Origin: Nocardiopsis terrae
Lineage (GTDB): Bacteria > Actinomycetota > Actinomycetes > Streptosporangiales > Streptosporangiaceae
Direction of reading: 5' to 3'
DNA: 64,000 bases
Assembly (NCBI RefSeq): GCF_014651695.1
Contig: NZ_BMXJ01000003.1
Coordinates: 213,046-277,045 of the forward strand
Part shown: positions 42,687 to 51,018 of the stretch, piece by piece
How positions within the stretch are numbered: the stretch's first letter is position 1
Layout: each line of letters opens with the position of its first letter
Program-made: the position numbers and the translations under genes
The notes under the pieces: model-generated
What the model saw: only the letters and a program-made list of their open reading frames with translations
What the model was told of the DNA's origin: nothing
Databases searched by the model: none

Positions 42687-43055
42687 GCGTTCGGACCCGT
42701 GCGCGGCGGCGGGGGCCGACCAAAAGGACTTCCCGGGCGTCAGTTCCCACAGGAAACAGAAGAGTTTGTCCGAAAAACCTTCCGAAACGAGCGAGTATCC
42801 CGGTTCTGTTGGCCTCGCCGAAGCCGAGGCAGGAAACTTGTGGATACCGGGCGGGGCCCGGGGCCGCGTGACGGGGCCCCGGTCTCCAGGAGGTGACCTC
42901 GACCTCAGCGCCACCACTGCCCACGGGCCCGTCCGGGGCCTCCGGCCGCGGGTGCGTCCGCCTGTTCCCACGTGCTGACGGTGACACCTACACCACACAG
43001 AAGGAGGTAGGGGTTTCCCCCGTTCGACGACGGGGGCGTCCGCCCCGAACACCAG
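42687..43055. other. 369-base gene-free region upstream of the GAF regulator
   Basis: It is AT-richer than its surroundings at 42730-42860. It holds a TCCGAAA direct repeat (42770, 42781), a nested inverted repeat GTATCC (42795-42800) / GGATAC (42842-42847), and a GCCTCG/CGAGGC hairpin (42812-42830) inside it. A candidate operator or structured leader; no known riboswitch core is recognised. Confidence 0.35.
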
Positions 43056-44366
43056 ATGACGTTTCCTCTGTTGGATACGGCCCTGCCCTCCGGGGCGGAC
43101 GCACGCGAACACGCCGTCCTGCTCCGCCGTGTCCACGACGCGCTGCTCACGGGACGGCCGACACCCGCCCCGCTGCGCCCGGTGATCGAGGACTCCTGGG
43201 GGCGGATGCGTCGCTTCGGTATCGACCCGGACAGCGCACCACCGCCGAGGATGGCCCGGCTGGACGAACTCCAGCGCCACCGGGACGCCTCGCCGATCGC
43301 GGAGGTCCTCCCGCTGATCCGCCGATCCCTGGTCTCGGTGGCCGACGAGGCCGAACACATCATGCTGGTCACGGACGCCGCCGGCCAGGTGCTGTGGCGG
43401 GAGGGCTCCCATCGGATGCGTGCGGTCGGGGACCGGGTCGGCCTGGTCGAGGGCGCCTACTGGAACGAGGGCAGTACCGGGACCAACGCCATCGGGACCG
43501 CTCTCGTGGTGGGACGGCCGGTCCAGGTCTACTCGGCCGAACACTACGTCCGGAACCTGCACGCCCTCACCTGCGCCTGCGCCCCCGTGCACGACCCCCG
43601 TGACGGGCGCCTGCTCGGAGCCATCGACGTCACCGGACCGGTCTCCACCATCCACCCCGCCACCCTGGCCCTGGTCAACGCGGTCGCCCAACTGGCGGAG
43701 GCGCACCTGCAGGGCATCCACCACACCCACCTGGAGCGGCTGCGCTCGGTGGCCGCACCGCTGCTGGCGGGGCTCAGCTGCCCCGCCCTGGTCGTGGACG
43801 ACACGGGGTGGACCGCGGCCGCGGTCCACATGGAACCGGTCCGGCGGGTGCTCCTGCCCAAACACTGTGAGAGCGGCACCGCCTGGCTCCCCGGACTGGG
43901 GGAGTGCGCCCTGGAACCGCTGCCGGGCGGATGGCTGGTCCGCCCCCGACCGGTGGAGGGGGCCGCCCCCTCCACCGTCACCCTGGACCTGGCCCGGCCC
44001 GGCACCCCCTCGGTGTCGGTGGCCGGGGACAGCGGTGAGTGGGTCCAGCGACTGTCCCCGCGCCACACCGAGTTGCTCCTGCTGCTGGCGGTGCACCGGG
44101 AGGGGCGCTCCGCGGTCCAGCTGTCCCGGGACGTGTTCGGCTCCGACAAACACGTGGTGACGGTGCGGGCCGAGCTCTCCCGGGTCCGGCGCAACCTGGG
44201 CGGGGTGATCGAGAGCCGTCCCTACCGGTTCTCCGACGAGGTGCGCGTTCGTGTCCTGGGCCCCGATTCGCCACTGGACCTGCTGCCCGGTTCGCTGGCG
44301 CCAGGGGTGCGGGCACTGAGGGACCGCACCCGCCCCGAGGACCTTTTTGATTGCTCTGGGCGATGA
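43056..44366 (+). CDS. GAF-domain transcriptional regulator (AcoR-like sensor part, no AAA+ domain)
   Basis: A 436-residue protein. The N-terminal IEDSWGRMRRFGIDPDSAPPPRM matches the leading segment of AcoR-type activators. The GAF domain carries GLVEGAYWNEGSTGTNAIGTAL and CACAPVHDPRDGRLLGAIDVTG. In place of AAA+ and Fis domains, the C-terminus (about residue 325 on) has a winged-helix-like segment LSPRHTELLLLLAVHREGRSAVQLSRDVFG and TVRAELSRVRRNLGGVIESRPYRF. In streptomycetes such genes neighbour aldehyde dehydrogenases; none is adjacent here. It is not dependent on sigma-54, since the AAA+ domain is absent. Confidence 0.8.
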   Translation: MTFPLLDTALPSGADAREHAVLLRRVHDALLTGRPTPAPLRPVIEDSWGRMRRFGIDPDSAPPPRMARLDELQRHRDASPIAEVLPLIRRSLVSVADEAEHIMLVTDAAGQVLWREGSHRMRAVGDRVGLVEGAYWNEGSTGTNAIGTALVVGRPVQVYSAEHYVRNLHALTCACAPVHDPRDGRLLGAIDVTGPVSTIHPATLALVNAVAQLAEAHLQGIHHTHLERLRSVAAPLLAGLSCPALVVDDTGWTAAAVHMEPVRRVLLPKHCESGTAWLPGLGECALEPLPGGWLVRPRPVEGAAPSTVTLDLARPGTPSVSVAGDSGEWVQRLSPRHTELLLLLAVHREGRSAVQLSRDVFGSDKHVVTVRAELSRVRRNLGGVIESRPYRFSDEVRVRVLGPDSPLDLLPGSLAPGVRALRDRTRPEDLFDCSGR

Positions 44367-44603
44367 CTCCGCAACCTGTTGCAACCGTTGCCGCTCCGGT
44401 CCGGATGGGATCAACTGGTGGTGCGCGGCCCGCCCATCGGTGGGCGGCTTCCGGGCAAGAGAGGGCACGGCGGCTGTTCACCGGTGCGGGGCGCTCCGCG
44501 TCCTTCCTGCCTTGAGGGGGGTAGCGGGGGCGTAACGCGGACGCGCGACGGGCTGGAGCTCCGGAAGGACCGGGGGAACCTCCGGGGCCCCGCGCACATG
44601 ACG

Positions 44604-44639
44604 GTACGGCCTGGAGGCACCGGCGCCTCCGGGCCGTAC
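44604..44639. terminator. bidirectional terminator between GAF regulator and lipoprotein genes
   Basis: A 15-bp stem (44604-44618 with 44625-44639) with one G-U wobble and a 6-base loop lies 17 bases past the minus-strand lipoprotein stop. Confidence 0.75.
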
Positions 44640-44656
44640 TGTTGCTCCGGCCGGGC

Positions 44657-45223
44657 TCAGCCCCCGTCGCCTTCCGAGGCCTGCGAGGGCGTCGGTGAGC
44701 ACTGGAAACAGTCCATGGCGAAGACCTCCTCCCCGTCGACGCGGCCGGTGAAGTCACCGCGCAGGCTGTCGTCGCCCTCCTCACGTTCGGCCAGGGCCCC
44801 GCGCCGCAGTCGGCCCTCGAAGCTGACCTGTTCACCGGTACGGCTCTGCCCGGTGCAGAACACCTCCAGGCGGCCGCCCCGAACCCGGGGCGCGCCCTCG
44901 GTCGCCTCCTGATCCGCCGCGGTGGCCCGCGCCCCGTCCGCGGTGACCGACTCCCCGCCGCCCTCGGACGGATCCGGGGAGGGGCCGTCGGCGGGCGCGG
45001 TGGTGCAGCTGAGCGAGCCGTCCACGGGGTGGCCCTTGCGGGCGAAGGCGCGCTCGGCGCCGGGGCGCAGGATCGTCACGGAGAGGGCGTCGGCGGCCTG
45101 CTCCAGCTCCAGCAGAGCGGTGTCGGCCTCCTGCTCCGGTGCCTCCTCGGTCGAGCACGAGGTGAGCGTCGCGCACAGCAGCAGTGCCATCGACGCGGTG
45201 ACGGCGGTCGAGCGGACTCCCAT
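44657..45223 (-). CDS. lipoprotein of unknown function
   Basis: A 188-residue exported lipoprotein. AVTASMALLLCATLTSCSTEE gives a type II signal with lipidated Cys in TSC. The mature part is rich in Glu, Gly and Ser, with DALSVTILRPGAERAFARKGHPVDGSLSCTT, a pair of cysteines in RLEVFCTGQ and a final FAMDCFQCSPTP. Four Cys could form two disulfides. No family is recognised. ATG 45223 follows GGGGGGAAG; the frame is open further upstream but non-coding in character. Confidence 0.65.
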   Translation of the reverse strand: MGVRSTAVTASMALLLCATLTSCSTEEAPEQEADTALLELEQAADALSVTILRPGAERAFARKGHPVDGSLSCTTAPADGPSPDPSEGGGESVTADGARATAADQEATEGAPRVRGGRLEVFCTGQSRTGEQVSFEGRLRRGALAEREEGDDSLRGDFTGRVDGEEVFAMDCFQCSPTPSQASEGDGG

Positions 45224-45481
45224 GGCTTCCCCCCGGGTCGGTTGCGTTCCCCATCCGGAAACGCGGTCCACCGGACCAATGTCGCTGATGGTCTCCAATC
45301 GGCCTATGTCCGACTCGGTGTGAAAGTGTGAAAAGTGCTCAATGTTCTGGTCATCCTCCTGTGAGTCGCACCACTCATCGGGGTACCTTGCCCGATGGAA
45401 CACCCGGTGGCCCCGCGGTCACGGGGCGTTTGACCAGCGGGCGGAAAGCCCCGATCGAACGCGCCCGCACCACCGCTGGGC

Positions 45482-45523
45482 TACACTCGGGACATTTACC
45501 GAACCGTGTTCGAACACGGTTCG
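45482..45523 (+). promoter_or_regulatory. TACACT -10 box and 24-bp perfect palindrome upstream of the aminotransferase-ddl operon
   Basis: TACACT is at 45482-45487. A perfect palindrome spans 45500-45523, each half reading CGAACCGTGTTC, directly over and downstream of the expected start site. A repressor bound there would block transcription. The half-spacing differs from the actinobacterial LexA box (CGAAC-N4-GTTCG); here only 3 bases lie between CGAAC and GTTCG. The leader is about 190 bases long. Confidence 0.6.
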
Positions 45524-45687
45524 CACAAGTCGAACACCCCACCGGAGAGCGCCCGGGGCCCAGCCGTCAACGGGAGCATCCGGTGAACCAGGGGGCCCGA
45601 CGAGGCGTCGAACCAGGGACCAACGACGATCCCCGGATCGTCCCGTACCGACGGCCCCACAGACCGTCCTTCCTTCGGAGGTGGATC

Positions 45688-47010
45688 GTGTCCGCTGACC
45701 ACCGAGAGCAGCAGCCCAGCCAGCAGGGTTCGCGTATCGACCCGCACGTCAGCCGCTACGCACTCCGAGCACAGGGCATGGTCGCATCGGAGGTCAGGGC
45801 ACTCTTCGCCGTCGCGTCCCGACCGGAGATCGTCTCCCTCGCGGGCGGTATGCCCAACGTCGCGGCACTGCCCCTCGAACAGCTCGGCGACCTGGTCAAG
45901 GACGTCGTCTCCGAGGAGGGCGCGACGGCCCTGCAGTACGGGTCGGCCCAGGGGGACCCCGTCCTGCGCGAGCAGATCTGCGACTACATGACGCTCGAGG
46001 GCGTCCGGGCCAGCCCCGACGACGTCATCGTCACGGTCGGCTCCCAGCAGGCACTGGACCTGCTCACCCGGGTCTTCGTCGACCCCGGCGACGTCGTCCT
46101 CACCGAGGCCCCCACCTACGTCACCGCCATCAACACCTTCGCCGCCTTCCAGGCCGACATCCGCCACGTGGGCCTGGACGATCAGGGCGTCGTCCCCGAG
46201 GAGCTGGAGGAGGCGCTCGTCCGCGCCGAACTGGACGGGCGACCGGCCAAGTTCTTCTACACGATCCCCAACTTCCAGAACCCCGCGGGCATCACGATGA
46301 GCGCCGAGCGCCGCGCCCGGGTCATGGAGGCCTGCGAGCGCCACGACGTGCTCGTCATCGAGGACAACCCCTACGGCCTGCTCCGCTACGACGGCGAACC
46401 CGAACCCACCCTGTACTCCCAGGGCAACGGAAACGTCATCTACCTCGGCTCGTTCTCCAAGACCCTCTCCCCGGGCCTGCGCATCGGCTGGGCCCTGGCC
46501 CCCTCGGCCGTGCGCGCCAAGCTGGTCCTGGCCGCGGAGTCCGCGATGCTCAGCCACTCCACGTTCAACCAGCTCGTGGTCCGCCGCTACCTGAAGACCT
46601 TCCCCTGGAAGGAACAGATCAAGGCCTTCAACTCCATGTACAGTGAGCGCCGCGACGCGATGCTCGGCTCCCTGGAAGCGATGATGCCCGCGGGGTGCAC
46701 GTGGACCAGGCCCGAGGGCGGATTCTTCGTGTGGGCCACCCTGCCCGAGGGCATCGACGCCAAGGCGATGCTGCCGCGCGCCGTCAACGAGCGCGTGGCC
46801 TACGTGCCCGGCACCGGCTTCTACGCCGACGACCGCGGCCGTGACAGCATGCGCCTGAGCTTCTGCTATCCCACCCCCGAGCAGATCCGTGAGGGCGTGC
46901 GACGCCTCGTCACCGCGATCGAGGGCGAGATCGACCTGCGCGACACGTTCGGCCCCGCGATCACCCCGACCACCGAAGGCAGCCAGGCACCCACCCCTGA
47001 CCTGCCCTGA
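45688..47010 (+). CDS. PLP-dependent class I/II aminotransferase
   Basis: A 440-residue fold-type I aminotransferase of the 2-aminoadipate/valine-pyruvate/MocR-catalytic group, without a GntR HTH domain. IVSLAGGMPNVAALP, LQYGSAQGDPVLREQIC, VGSQQALDLLTRVFVDPGD, IPNFQNPAGITMS and the PLP lysine Lys258 in GSFSKTLSPGLRIGW are present. GTG 45688 has CGGAGG at 7 bases. It is followed after 56 bases by a ddl gene, suggesting a role in amino-acid supply, possibly alanine or another small substrate for D-amino-acid ligation; the exact amino donor is not readable. Confidence 0.88.
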   Translation: MSADHREQQPSQQGSRIDPHVSRYALRAQGMVASEVRALFAVASRPEIVSLAGGMPNVAALPLEQLGDLVKDVVSEEGATALQYGSAQGDPVLREQICDYMTLEGVRASPDDVIVTVGSQQALDLLTRVFVDPGDVVLTEAPTYVTAINTFAAFQADIRHVGLDDQGVVPEELEEALVRAELDGRPAKFFYTIPNFQNPAGITMSAERRARVMEACERHDVLVIEDNPYGLLRYDGEPEPTLYSQGNGNVIYLGSFSKTLSPGLRIGWALAPSAVRAKLVLAAESAMLSHSTFNQLVVRRYLKTFPWKEQIKAFNSMYSERRDAMLGSLEAMMPAGCTWTRPEGGFFVWATLPEGIDAKAMLPRAVNERVAYVPGTGFYADDRGRDSMRLSFCYPTPEQIREGVRRLVTAIEGEIDLRDTFGPAITPTTEGSQAPTPDLP

Positions 47011-47066
47011 CATCCCCGCGTAAGGCCAAGAGCACCATGACAGCAGCACAGAAGGAGGTCCGCGCC

Positions 47067-48017
47067 GTGGCTGACCTTGACCGGGTTCTCGTTCTCGCCG
47101 GAGGCCTGTCCCCCGAACACGAGGTGAGTGTCCACTCCGGCCGCAGCGTCGCCGAGGCCCTGCGCCGACTCGACGTCGAGGTGCAGGTCGCCGACGTCGG
47201 CTCCGGTCTGTTGGACCGGCTCGCCGCCGACCCGCCCCAGGTGGTCTTCCCCGTCCTGCACGGGGCCGCCGGGGAGGACGGCGCGATCCGCGAGGTCCTG
47301 GAACTGGTCGGCGCGCCCTACGTGGGCGCCCGCCCCGACGCCTGCCGCCTGGCCTACACCAAGCCCGCGGCCAAGGCCCTGCTCTCCGAGAAGGGCGTGC
47401 GCGTGCCGCGCGGCGCCACCCTGCCCAAGTCGGCCTTCCACGACCTGGGCGCTCCCGCGCTGCTGGGCCGTCTCGCCGACCGGATCGGTCTGCCGCTGTT
47501 CGTCAAGCCCGACCGCGGCGGTTCCGCCTTCGGCGCGACCCCGGTGGCCTCGGTCAGCGACCTGTCGGCGGCGCTGGTCTCCTGCTTCGCCTACAGCGAC
47601 TCCGCTCTCGTGGAGGAGCAGGTCCAGGGCACCGAACTGGCCGTCGGCGTCCTCGACACCGGGGAGGGCCCCGTGGCGCTGCCTCCGGTGGAGATCGTCC
47701 CGGACGGCGGCGTCTACGACTACGCTGCCCGCTACACCGCGGGCCGCACCGAGTTCTTCTGCCCGGCCCGGCTGGAGGAGCCGGTCCTGGCCGCCGCCAC
47801 CGAGGTGGCCCTGACCGCCCACCGCACCCTGGGGCTGCGCGACTTCTCCCGGACCGACCTCATCGTGGACGCCGGCGGCGAGCCGATCTTCCTGGAGACC
47901 AACGTCGCCCCCGGCCTGACCGAGACCTCCACGTTCCCGATGGCGGCCGCCGCCGCGGGGCTGGACTTCGCCCTCGTGTGCCGCGAACTCGCCCACCAGG
48001 CCTACCTGCGCGGTTAG
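47067..48017 (+). CDS. ddl: D-alanine--D-alanine ligase family protein (ATP-grasp)
   Basis: A 316-residue ATP-grasp ligase. VLVLAGGLSPEHEVSVHSGRSVAEAL is the Ddl N-terminus; FPVLHGAAGEDGAIREVLELVGAPYVG, LPLFVKPDRGGSAFGATPV, VEEQVQGTELAVGVL and IFLETNVAPGLTETSTFPMAA are canonical. It is expected to form a D-Ala-D-Ala-type dipeptide for peptidoglycan. It is shorter than the usual actinobacterial Ddl of about 370 residues and could be a second copy. GTG 47067 is 8 bases after AAGGAGG; ATG 47037 is an alternative with a weaker site. Confidence 0.87.
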   Translation: MADLDRVLVLAGGLSPEHEVSVHSGRSVAEALRRLDVEVQVADVGSGLLDRLAADPPQVVFPVLHGAAGEDGAIREVLELVGAPYVGARPDACRLAYTKPAAKALLSEKGVRVPRGATLPKSAFHDLGAPALLGRLADRIGLPLFVKPDRGGSAFGATPVASVSDLSAALVSCFAYSDSALVEEQVQGTELAVGVLDTGEGPVALPPVEIVPDGGVYDYAARYTAGRTEFFCPARLEEPVLAAATEVALTAHRTLGLRDFSRTDLIVDAGGEPIFLETNVAPGLTETSTFPMAAAAAGLDFALVCRELAHQAYLRG

Positions 48018-48040
48018 GAGCCGTTCCCGGACACGTCGCA

Positions 48041-48066
48041 GGTGTGACGGGCCGCGGGGGCACACC
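48041..48066. promoter_or_regulatory. inverted repeat GGTGTG-N14-CACACC, possible activator site
   Basis: A 6-bp perfect inverted repeat lies 56 bases upstream of the first sigma-54 promoter and 24 bases after the ddl stop. It could be an enhancer-binding site or a weak ddl terminator. Confidence 0.35.
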
Positions 48067-48121
48067 CTCACCGGCCGAGCAGGGCGGGCCCCGGGCGCAG
48101 GGGAAACCCCGGCCCGGGCCC

Positions 48122-48136
48122 TGGCACGGATCTTGC
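48122..48136 (+). promoter_or_regulatory. sigma-54 promoter (-24/-12) of the HExxH-protein/rpoN operon
   Basis: TGGCACGGATCTTGC matches the RpoN consensus TGGCACG-N4-TTGC at every defined position, with the required GG-N10-GC spacing. Transcription would start about 12 bases later, near 48148, placing ATG 48205 in a leader of about 57 bases. Confidence 0.85.
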
Positions 48137-48204
48137 GGCCTCCAGGTGTACCGCCGCCCGGTGCGGGTGGCGGGGCGACCCCACTGCCGACCTGGGAGGC
48201 GACG

Positions 48205-49596
48205 ATGGACCGGGTGCGATGGCCGCGGGCGTCCGCGTGTACCCCGGCGGGAACGGGACCGCCGGTGGGCAGCCCCCTCTCGATGTTGGAGTCGGAGGCC
48301 GTCGCCCTGCTGGTCCGGCTGGAACACGTGCAGCCGTTCTCCCTGAGCGAGACCATGGTCCCGGCTGCCGCGCTCCACCCGCGTGCGCTGTGTCGGCTGG
48401 AGTACTTCCTGCACCACGGCCAGGCCCGGCTCCGCCGACGGATCAAGCGCTACCTGTCGTGGCTGCGGTCGGACGCGGGGGAGGCCGACGCCGCCCGTGC
48501 CCAGCGGGCCTTCGTCGTCCTGCGCCTGGAGTTCAACACCCTGCTGTCCCAGTTCGACCTGTTCGCCGACGTGGTCACCCAGCGCAGCGAGCACGGAACG
48601 GGTGTGTGGCTGGCCGGGTTGGACGTCGCGGCGGCGGACGGGTTGCGGACCGGCACCGTGGCACCGGGGGTGCGGGAGCGCCTGCCCGAGGTCGCGTGCT
48701 ACCTCGACCGCGGCCCCGGGGCCGCCATCCGCCGCGCCAGGACCCGGCTGCCCGGCGGGGCCGAGAACCCGGTCGCCATCGTGCGCGTCCCCCGCGAGCG
48801 GATGATCGGCAGCGGCGTCGCCTCCTCCCTCATGCACGAGGTCGGCCACCAGGGCGACGCCCTGCTCGGACTCAGGGATTCCGTGGCCGGGGAGGTGGCG
48901 CTGCACGCGGCGGACGCGCCCGCGCGCGACCGTGCGGTCTGGCGCCTGTGGGAGCGGTGGCTGGGGGAGATCATCCCGGACCTGTGGGCCGTGGCGAGTG
49001 TCGGCGTGTGCAGCACGCTCGGCCTCATCCAGGTGGTGAGCCTGCCCAGGGCCTTCGTCTTCCGGTGGGGAACGGACGACCCGCACCCACCGCCCTGGAT
49101 CCGCGTGCTGCTGAGCGCCGCCGTCGGCGCACGCCTGTACCCCCACCCGCAGTGGGAGCGCCTGCGCCGGACCTGGGTCGAGCTCTACCCCCTCGGCTCC
49201 GGCCGACGGGAGGAGTTCGCGCGTTTGGCGGCCACCATCCCCGAACTGGTGGAACTGCTGGCCGGGCACCGGTCGTCCGCGCTGGGCCCACGGACACTGG
49301 CCCAGGCGATGGCGCTCACGGACCGGACCCCGCAGCGGCTCGCGGCGATCGCCGAGCGGTGGCGGCGCGACCCCCGCACCGCGGCCCTCCTGTCGCCCTC
49401 CCTGGCCTTCGCCGTGGTCGGACAGGCCAAGGCCGACGGGACGGTGGGCCCCCGTGACGAGGGCCGCCTGGTCGAGGGGCTGCTGCGCTCCTGGGCGTTC
49501 GGCCGCGCCCTGGGCCGGGAGCGGGCCGCCGCCGACCCGGCCGTGCCCGCCTGCCCCGCGCGGCACGTGAGATGCTCGATACCTGACCGGGGCTGA
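48205..49596 (+). CDS. HExxH-motif protein of unknown family, first gene of the sigma-54 operon
   Basis: A 463-residue cytosolic-looking protein with no signal peptide. SSLMHEVGHQGDALLGL contains HEVGH at 211-215, the zinc-metallopeptidase signature; Glu255 in LGEIIPDLWAVASVG, about 40 residues on, could be the third ligand as in gluzincins. The N-terminal 200 residues are helical (FFLHHGQARLRRRIKRYLSWL and RLEFNTLLSQFDLFADVVTQRS). The C-terminus has LPRAFVFRWGTDDPHPPPWIRVLL. I recognise no named family; proteolytic activity is inferred from the motif alone. The ATG has GGGAGGC at 4 bases. The rpoN gene follows 15 bases later, and both are under the 48122 promoter. Confidence 0.7.
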   Translation: MDRVRWPRASACTPAGTGPPVGSPLSMLESEAVALLVRLEHVQPFSLSETMVPAAALHPRALCRLEYFLHHGQARLRRRIKRYLSWLRSDAGEADAARAQRAFVVLRLEFNTLLSQFDLFADVVTQRSEHGTGVWLAGLDVAAADGLRTGTVAPGVRERLPEVACYLDRGPGAAIRRARTRLPGGAENPVAIVRVPRERMIGSGVASSLMHEVGHQGDALLGLRDSVAGEVALHAADAPARDRAVWRLWERWLGEIIPDLWAVASVGVCSTLGLIQVVSLPRAFVFRWGTDDPHPPPWIRVLLSAAVGARLYPHPQWERLRRTWVELYPLGSGRREEFARLAATIPELVELLAGHRSSALGPRTLAQAMALTDRTPQRLAAIAERWRRDPRTAALLSPSLAFAVVGQAKADGTVGPRDEGRLVEGLLRSWAFGRALGRERAAADPAVPACPARHVRCSIPDRG

Positions 49597-49611
49597 GGCG
49601 TGGAGGTCGCC

Positions 49612-50922
49612 ATGCACCTTGTCATGGGGCAGGTGCCCCTCGCTCGTATGGAGGCGCGCTGCTCACCCGAACAGGTCCTGGCCGCGCAGCTACTCGCGCT
49701 GGACGCGACCGGGTTCGAGGCGGCCGTGGCCGCCGAACTCGACGCCAATCCGGCGCTCGAGCGCGTCGACGCCCCCTGCCCGGTGTGCGGCGGCGTCGTT
49801 CCGGGGCCGTGCTGCCGACCCGGTCGGCGGCGCGCGGACACGGACCGCACACTCACCTCCGACCCCGGCGAGTACGCCCCCGCCACGGTCACCACCGCCG
49901 AGGTCCTCCTGCGCGACCTCTGTGCCGCACTCCCCGGAGCCGAGGCCCGGGTGGCCCGCTACGTGGTGGCGAGCCTGGACGAGCACGGCATCCTTGACAC
50001 CGGGCCCGCGGAGATCGCCGGAGCCCTGGACGTCGACCGGCGGCGCGTGGACCGGGTGGTCGCCGCACTGCGCTCGCTGACGTGCCCGGGCGCGGCCGCG
50101 ACGAGCCTCGGTGAGCACCTGCTGCTCGACCTGGCCGCACTCGGGGACTCTCCCCTGGTGGAACTGGCCCGCGAGGTGGTGGCGGAACCGGGCCCGCTCA
50201 CCCGGGGCGGTGTCCCGGCCGCGGCGCGTGCGCTGGGCAGGGACCCGGCCGAGGTGGCCGCGGCCAGGGACCTCATCCGCACGGCCCTGCACCCCTATCC
50301 TGTCCTGGACGTCGACGGGGAGTGCTCCGAGCCGGTGCCGTTCGCGATTCCCGACCTGGCCGTTCTCTCGGACGGTTCCTCCGTCGCGGTGCGGGTCGTG
50401 GAGGCCGACCGGGTGCGCCTGGGCCTGGACGAACGCTTCGCGCGGCTCGCGTGCGGTCAGGGCCCGGGAGAGGCCGAGGCCGAGTACGTCCGGGGCGCCG
50501 TTGCGGCGGCCCGGACCTTCCTGAACCGGGTCTCACGGCGGTGGGAGACGATGCGCGCGGTGGCGGAGGCCGCCGTGGACCACCAGCGGGAGTTCGTGCT
50601 GCACGGGGCCGCGGGCCTGCGCCCGCTGACCAGGGCCGCGTTGGCCGACCGCTTGGGCCTGCACGAGTCCACCGTGGGGCGCGCGGTCAGGGACCGCCGG
50701 GTGCTCCTGCCCTCGGGGACGGTGGTTCCGTTCGCGGACTTCTTCCCCACCGCGCCGCGCGTGCGTGAAGAGCTGCGAACCATCCTCGAGGCGGAGCGGC
50801 GCCCGCTCACGGACGCCGAACTGGCCGCGGAACTGTCCCGGCGCGGACACAGCGTCGCCCGGCGCACGGTGGTCAAGTACCGCCTCCAGCTCGGGTTCGC
50901 CTGCGCCTCCGAGCGCGGCTGA
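49612..50922 (+). CDS. rpoN: divergent RNA polymerase sigma-54 factor (RpoN)
   Basis: A 436-residue sigma factor. Region I (about 18-50) has PEQVLAAQLLALDATGFEAAV and ELDANPALE, the L/Q-rich activator-response pattern. Next come four cysteines (56, 59, 67, 68) in CPVCGG and PCC, an unusual possible zinc knuckle in place of the acidic region II. The core-binding region (about 90-240) has ARYVVASLDEHGILD. The promoter-binding part includes the HTH LADRLGLHESTVGRAVRDR (342-360), LLPSGTVVPFADFF, and the RpoN box ARRTVVKYR at 416-424, one residue from the canonical ARRTVAKYR. ATG 49612 has GGAGGT at 4 bases. Sigma-54 requires an AAA+ activator; one is encoded at 54748. Confidence 0.9.
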   Translation: MHLVMGQVPLARMEARCSPEQVLAAQLLALDATGFEAAVAAELDANPALERVDAPCPVCGGVVPGPCCRPGRRRADTDRTLTSDPGEYAPATVTTAEVLLRDLCAALPGAEARVARYVVASLDEHGILDTGPAEIAGALDVDRRRVDRVVAALRSLTCPGAAATSLGEHLLLDLAALGDSPLVELAREVVAEPGPLTRGGVPAAARALGRDPAEVAAARDLIRTALHPYPVLDVDGECSEPVPFAIPDLAVLSDGSSVAVRVVEADRVRLGLDERFARLACGQGPGEAEAEYVRGAVAAARTFLNRVSRRWETMRAVAEAAVDHQREFVLHGAAGLRPLTRAALADRLGLHESTVGRAVRDRRVLLPSGTVVPFADFFPTAPRVREELRTILEAERRPLTDAELAAELSRRGHSVARRTVVKYRLQLGFACASERG

Positions 50923-50940
50923 ACGGCGGGTCCGCGCCGT

Positions 50941-51002
50941 CGCGCAGCCCGTTGCGCGTTTTCGCCCCCGCAGCCCGACCCGTGCGCGAGCCGTTGCGCG
51001 TT
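50941..51002. promoter_or_regulatory. tandem candidate enhancer (UAS) sites for the sigma-54 activator
   Basis: Two related 20-bp sites (50941-50960 and 50983-51002) share CCGTTGCGCGTT and repeat at 42 bases, four helical turns. The first is CGCGCA-N6-TGCGCG, a perfect inverted repeat; the second is imperfect. A third CCGTTGCGCG lies downstream of the promoter at 51055-51064. They sit just upstream of the -24 element at 51019. Confidence 0.55.
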
Positions 51003-51018
51003 CTGGTCCCCGGGCCCG

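Noticed and set aside
43056..44366. A second sigma-54 activator (AcoR-like)
   Set aside because: The N-terminal part is AcoR-like, but Walker motifs and the GAFTGA loop are absent.
40917..44468. A 1183-codon minus-strand open frame across pucR and the GAF regulator
   Set aside because: Low-complexity Gln/Gly/Arg composition and crosses the intergenic region; both plus-strand genes have clear domains.
45500..45523. LexA/SOS box
   Set aside because: CGAAC and GTTCG occur but with 3 instead of 4 intervening bases, and the operon is not a DNA-repair operon.
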